DNA of 36,819 nt from Bacteroidia bacterium (GTDB lineage Bacteria; Bacteroidota; Bacteroidia; SpSt-205), in the NCBI GenBank assembly GCA_025057135.1, contig JANWXY010000056.1, forward strand, positions 1-36,819. The letters run 5' to 3'. Below the pieces are notes generated by a model. It was not told where the DNA came from and did no database searches. It saw only the letters and a program-made list of their open reading frames with translations. This document shows positions 34,109 to 36,819 of the stretch, one piece after another; within the stretch, counting starts at the first letter, position 1, and each line of letters starts with the position of its first letter. The position numbers and the translations under genes were made by a program.

Positions 34109-35083
34109 ATGATCGCCACTACACCCTCTCGGATATCTCTCACTGAACTTTATTCAGCCCTGCCAGAGTGGCGTGAGTTTGAGGCATTTTATGCACAGAC
34201 CTTGCGCAGCGCAGTCTATCGGAATAGCTGGCTATTAGAGAAGCTGGGCAGCTTTATACTGCGTCGTGGTGGAAAAAAAGTACGTCCTCTCCTGCTCTTA
34301 TACACAGCCAAGGCTGCGGGGCAGATTACCCCTCTATCCTATGTAGGGGGTGTGCTCATAGAGCTCCTTCATAATGCTACCCTTGTTCATGACGATGTCA
34401 TAGATGACTCAAACTATAGACGCGGTTTTTTTTCATTGCGTGGGCTCTGGGGTAATCGCATAGCTGTATTGTTTGGGGATTGGCTTCTCGCTCGGGGGCT
34501 CCTTTTATCTTTGAAGTACAAAGCTCCCGAACTTCTCTATTATACCTCCGAAGCCGTGGAGGCGCTCACGGAGGGAGAGCTACTCCAGCTCAAGCGGATG
34601 CGAACGGGCAGTGTATCTATACAGGAGTATTTTGAAGTCATAGAAAAAAAGACGGCTGCGCTTTTTCAGGCAGCATGTTGTATGGGAGCTTGGACTGCTG
34701 AGGCTTCCTCAGCTGTTATAGACACCGCTGCGGAGTTAGGAAAGACTATCGGTATTGCCTTTCAAATTCGTGATGATCTTTTAGATTGGGGAGATAGCGC
34801 ATGTACAGGTAAGCCCACAGATTCTGACCGCCAGCAAAAGCGATTTACTCTTCCCTTGCTGTGGGCATTTTCACAACTTAGCGCTTCTGAAAAGCGTGCT
34901 CTCCTGAGGCTTCCCTTTTCTGATGCTCGCCGTAGGTTACATGATCTTGGTGCTTTTGATTATGCAGAGTCTGTCTTGCAGACCTATGCTCAACGCGCTC
35001 ATAGTCTCGCCTCCGACTTGCCAAATAGTACTGCCGTACCGATACATGCCCTTCTGGATATGTTGATTTTTCGTTCCCAGTAA
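34109..35083 (+). CDS. Polyprenyl diphosphate synthase (trans-isoprenyl)
   Basis: This condenses isopentenyl diphosphate onto an allylic diphosphate to make the long chain used for quinones or lipid carriers. 324 residues is normal for octaprenyl/heptaprenyl-type synthases. The first Asp-rich motif DDVID is at 95-99 (TLVHDDVIDDS), the second is DDLLD at 222-226 (QIRDDLLDW). GGKKVRPLL at 54-62 binds IPP, and EGELLQL is at about 155-161. Chain length cannot be read reliably. It lies directly after the ABC gene (1 nt), so it is probably co-transcribed. Confidence 0.93.
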   Translation: MIATTPSRISLTELYSALPEWREFEAFYAQTLRSAVYRNSWLLEKLGSFILRRGGKKVRPLLLLYTAKAAGQITPLSYVGGVLIELLHNATLVHDDVIDDSNYRRGFFSLRGLWGNRIAVLFGDWLLARGLLLSLKYKAPELLYYTSEAVEALTEGELLQLKRMRTGSVSIQEYFEVIEKKTAALFQAACCMGAWTAEASSAVIDTAAELGKTIGIAFQIRDDLLDWGDSACTGKPTDSDRQQKRFTLPLLWAFSQLSASEKRALLRLPFSDARRRLHDLGAFDYAESVLQTYAQRAHSLASDLPNSTAVPIHALLDMLIFRSQ

Positions 35084-35088
35084 AAGTT

Positions 35089-35096
35089 TATCTTCG
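35089..35096 (+). promoter_or_regulatory. TATCTTCG -7-like box, phoH
   Basis: It matches TAnnTTTG at 5 of the 6 fixed positions (C at position 7) and lies 6 nt before the phoH ATG. Confidence 0.35.
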
Positions 35097-35102
35097 CTGT
35101 GA

Positions 35103-36071
35103 ATGGAGAGTAGCGTCACCGAAAGTGAAATTCTCTTAGATGGCATAGATTTACTCAGCTTCTACGGTGTCGGTAACGAAAACTTAGACCTTCTGCGCAG
35201 TGCGTACCCCTCCGTCAAACTTGTAGCGCGTGGTAGCAGTATCAAAGCTCAGGGGGACCCTGTAGCCGTGGCTCGCTTGCAGGAGATTATCCAAGCCATG
35301 ATAAAGGAGGTGCGTCGGCATGGACGCCTTCCCAGTGAGCGAGTGCGAGAAATAGTGGGTCGTCTCCGTAGTGGAGAACCCCTGCCCTCCAATGAACGGA
35401 CACCGTCAATCCTTAGGACAGTTTCAGGGCAGATTGTATCGCCTCGCACCGAGGGGCAGCGCCTCTTAGCTCAAATGATAGAAACTCACGATATTACCTT
35501 TGCAGTAGGACCTGCAGGCACGGGCAAAACGTATACTGCTGTTGCTTTTGCTGTAAAGGCCCTCAAAGAGAAGCAGATTCGCAAAATCATTCTCACCCGT
35601 CCTGCCGTGGAGGCTGGTGAGAGTCTAGGCTTTTTGCCTGGGGATTTGAAAGAAAAAGTCGCTCCTTATTTGCGTCCGCTATATGACTCCTTGGAGGAGA
35701 TGCTGTCCAGTGAGAAACTCCAGCAGCTTCTTGAGCAGAATGTGATTGAAATTGCCCCTTTGGCTTATATGCGAGGGCGCACCCTAAATGATGCGTTCAT
35801 CATTCTGGATGAAGCTCAGAATGCCACCCGATTACAGATGAAAATGTTTCTCACTCGCTTCGGGCACCATTCCAAGGTGGTCATTACCGGAGACCTAAGT
35901 CAGATAGACCTGCCGCGGGCTGAGGCTTCCGGACTCCTGCATGCTATTAATCTGCTGGAAGGTGTCCCTGGCATAGCTGTCGTGCGCCTCGCAGAGACTG
36001 ACATAGTGAGACATCCGTTGGTCTCTGAGATTGTTCGCCTGTATGAAGCGGACGCGCAGCGTAACCGATAG
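35103..36071 (+). CDS. phoH: PhoH-family ATPase
   Basis: This cytosolic P-loop ATPase relates to RNA helicase-like proteins, often linked to RNA and ribosome metabolism (YbeZ type). 322 residues is the usual length. An N-terminal small alpha/beta region resembling a KH-like fold covers about 10-75 (LLSFYGVGNENLDLLRSAYP). Walker A GPAGTGKT is at 136-143, followed by ILTRPAVEAGESLGFLPGD, Walker B FIILDEAQN at 232-240, and sensor VVITGDLSQIDLP. Its 3' end overlaps the next gene by 29 bp. The ybeY partner gene is not in the window. Confidence 0.95.
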   Translation: MESSVTESEILLDGIDLLSFYGVGNENLDLLRSAYPSVKLVARGSSIKAQGDPVAVARLQEIIQAMIKEVRRHGRLPSERVREIVGRLRSGEPLPSNERTPSILRTVSGQIVSPRTEGQRLLAQMIETHDITFAVGPAGTGKTYTAVAFAVKALKEKQIRKIILTRPAVEAGESLGFLPGDLKEKVAPYLRPLYDSLEEMLSSEKLQQLLEQNVIEIAPLAYMRGRTLNDAFIILDEAQNATRLQMKMFLTRFGHHSKVVITGDLSQIDLPRAEASGLLHAINLLEGVPGIAVVRLAETDIVRHPLVSEIVRLYEADAQRNR

Positions 36072-36819
36072 CCTCGGAAGGCAAATAGAGATACCCGTAG
36101 AACCTCATAGAATTGTTTCTTTATGTCCCTCGCAGACGGAAACTTTATTTGCGTTAGGATTGGCTGGAAGGATTGTAGGGCGCACCCGGTACTGTATTCA
36201 CCCTGCGGAGGAGGTCAAGGCGGTAGCTGTTGTTGGTGGCACTAAAAAGGTAGATGTTTCTGCCGTTCGCTTTTTGAGTCCTGACTTGATTATCGCCGAA
36301 AAGGAAGAAAACACCCGCCAGGATGTAGAGGCGCTCTCCGCTCTGGCTCCGGTTTATGTGACGAATGTGGAAAGCTATGGAGATGCCCTTGAAAGTATTG
36401 TTCAACTTGGCGACATCACAGATACCCGACGGCGGGCTTTGGAGATTGTGGAGGGGATAAAGGCAGCTTTTAGCCAGCTGCCCCAGGCTGCTCGTCCCAT
36501 CCGAGTACTTTACCTTATTTGGAGGAAGCCATTCATGGCGGCGGGACGAATGACATATATCGGTAGCCTTATAGAGAAGTTAGGTTGGGTGAATTTGGCT
36601 GTTGAGCTTCCTGGGCGCTATCCTGTGATAGAGAGGCCTGAGCTTCTCACGCCTGATGTAGTTCTCCTTTCCGATGAACCTTATCCATTCAAGGAAAAGC
36701 ATGTGCCAGAGATTCAGAAGATGTGGCCTCAGGCTGAGATACGTTTGGTTAGGGGGGATTATTTTAGTTGGTATGGTGTGCGAATGATAGAGGCAGCTGA
36801 GTATTTGCATCGGCTTGTA
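36043..36819 (+). CDS. BtuF-like helical-backbone metal-receptor protein (cut by window end)
   Basis: The frame is open from ATG 36043 through the last base (259 codons, no stop), so only the extreme C-terminus is missing. It starts MKRTRSVTDSLGRQIEIP and continues EPHRIVSLCPSQTETLFALG, the standard opening of class III solute-binding proteins for cobalamin, haem or siderophores. Later FLSPDLIIAEKEEN, the long helix region, YLIWRKPFMAAG, YIGSLIEKLGW and LLTPDVVLLSDEPYPF follow in order. There is no signal peptide or lipobox, as in the Bacteroidota cytosolic-looking members annotated as helical backbone metal receptors; its site of action is therefore unclear. It begins inside the phoH 3' end, so the two are probably translationally coupled. 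Confidence 0.88.
   Translation, partial: MKRTRSVTDSLGRQIEIPVEPHRIVSLCPSQTETLFALGLAGRIVGRTRYCIHPAEEVKAVAVVGGTKKVDVSAVRFLSPDLIIAEKEENTRQDVEALSALAPVYVTNVESYGDALESIVQLGDITDTRRRALEIVEGIKAAFSQLPQAARPIRVLYLIWRKPFMAAGRMTYIGSLIEKLGWVNLAVELPGRYPVIERPELLTPDVVLLSDEPYPFKEKHVPEIQKMWPQAEIRLVRGDYFSWYGVRMIEAAEYLHRLV

Overview
This window is chromosomal DNA of a Bacteroidota bacterium. The grounds are: a fused SecD-SecF protein, three secreted proteins ending in type IX secretion (T9SS) sorting domains (one CHU_C/type B, two type A), a GldA-like ABC ATPase, a bifunctional Rel/SpoT with the RLRDWIS-type synthetase signature, a DUF1987/SiaC protein, near-absence of Shine-Dalgarno sequences, and many copies of the Bacteroidota -7 promoter box TAnnTTTG. 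Base composition looks close to balanced and similar throughout. I see no rRNA, tRNA, CRISPR array, integrase, transposase or prophage gene. 26 protein genes are called; the first and last are cut by the window edges.

Layout. 1-5321 (minus): a saccharopine/lysine dehydrogenase-like enzyme (3' end missing), a 329-bp intergenic stretch with a strong GC palindrome, and a 1302-residue SBBP/PKD/CHU_C secreted protein. 5379-7336: a SiaC-like phosphoprotein, a DUF486 membrane protein that overlaps it tail to tail, and a lipoprotein plus an unrecognised secreted protein. 7386-11186 (plus): glmS, comEC (without the metallo-beta-lactamase domain) and an RNase H that starts 18 bases after the comEC stop in the same frame. 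11213-15631 (minus): Nudix hydrolase, SecDF and a PstS-like lipoprotein, all overlapping. 15704-16681 (plus): secreted TPR protein. 16806-23140 (plus): HtrA protease, 2-oxoglutarate dehydrogenase E1 and E2, and a GldA-like ATPase, with gaps of 7 nt or overlaps of 1-4 nt. 23215-24408: a short T9SS protein convergent with a TetR regulator. 24539-28243: a 1234-residue beta-helix T9SS protein with a clear intrinsic terminator. 28394-29053 (minus): unknown protein. 29063-36819 (plus): Rel/SpoT, a TerB/FHA-like/ABCG half-transporter fusion, a polyprenyl diphosphate synthase, PhoH, and a BtuF-like metal-receptor protein (cut).

How the genes work together. Most are housekeeping: cell-wall precursor supply (GlmS, polyprenyl synthase), export and envelope quality control (SecDF, HtrA, lipoproteins), the TCA cycle (SucAB), the stringent response (Rel) and RNA metabolism (RNase H, PhoH). 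The accessory flavour comes from the large T9SS cargo proteins; the T9SS machine itself is not here.

The most striking non-coding signals are two. First, TAnnTTTG-like boxes sit only 3-8 nt upstream of the start codon at about a dozen transcription-unit starts, which predicts leaderless or nearly leaderless mRNAs. Second, two near-identical 29-31 nt perfect palindromes lie 22-29 nt after minus-strand stop codons, and both give a UNCG-type tetraloop on the minus-strand RNA. I did not find a convincing new defence or biosynthetic system.
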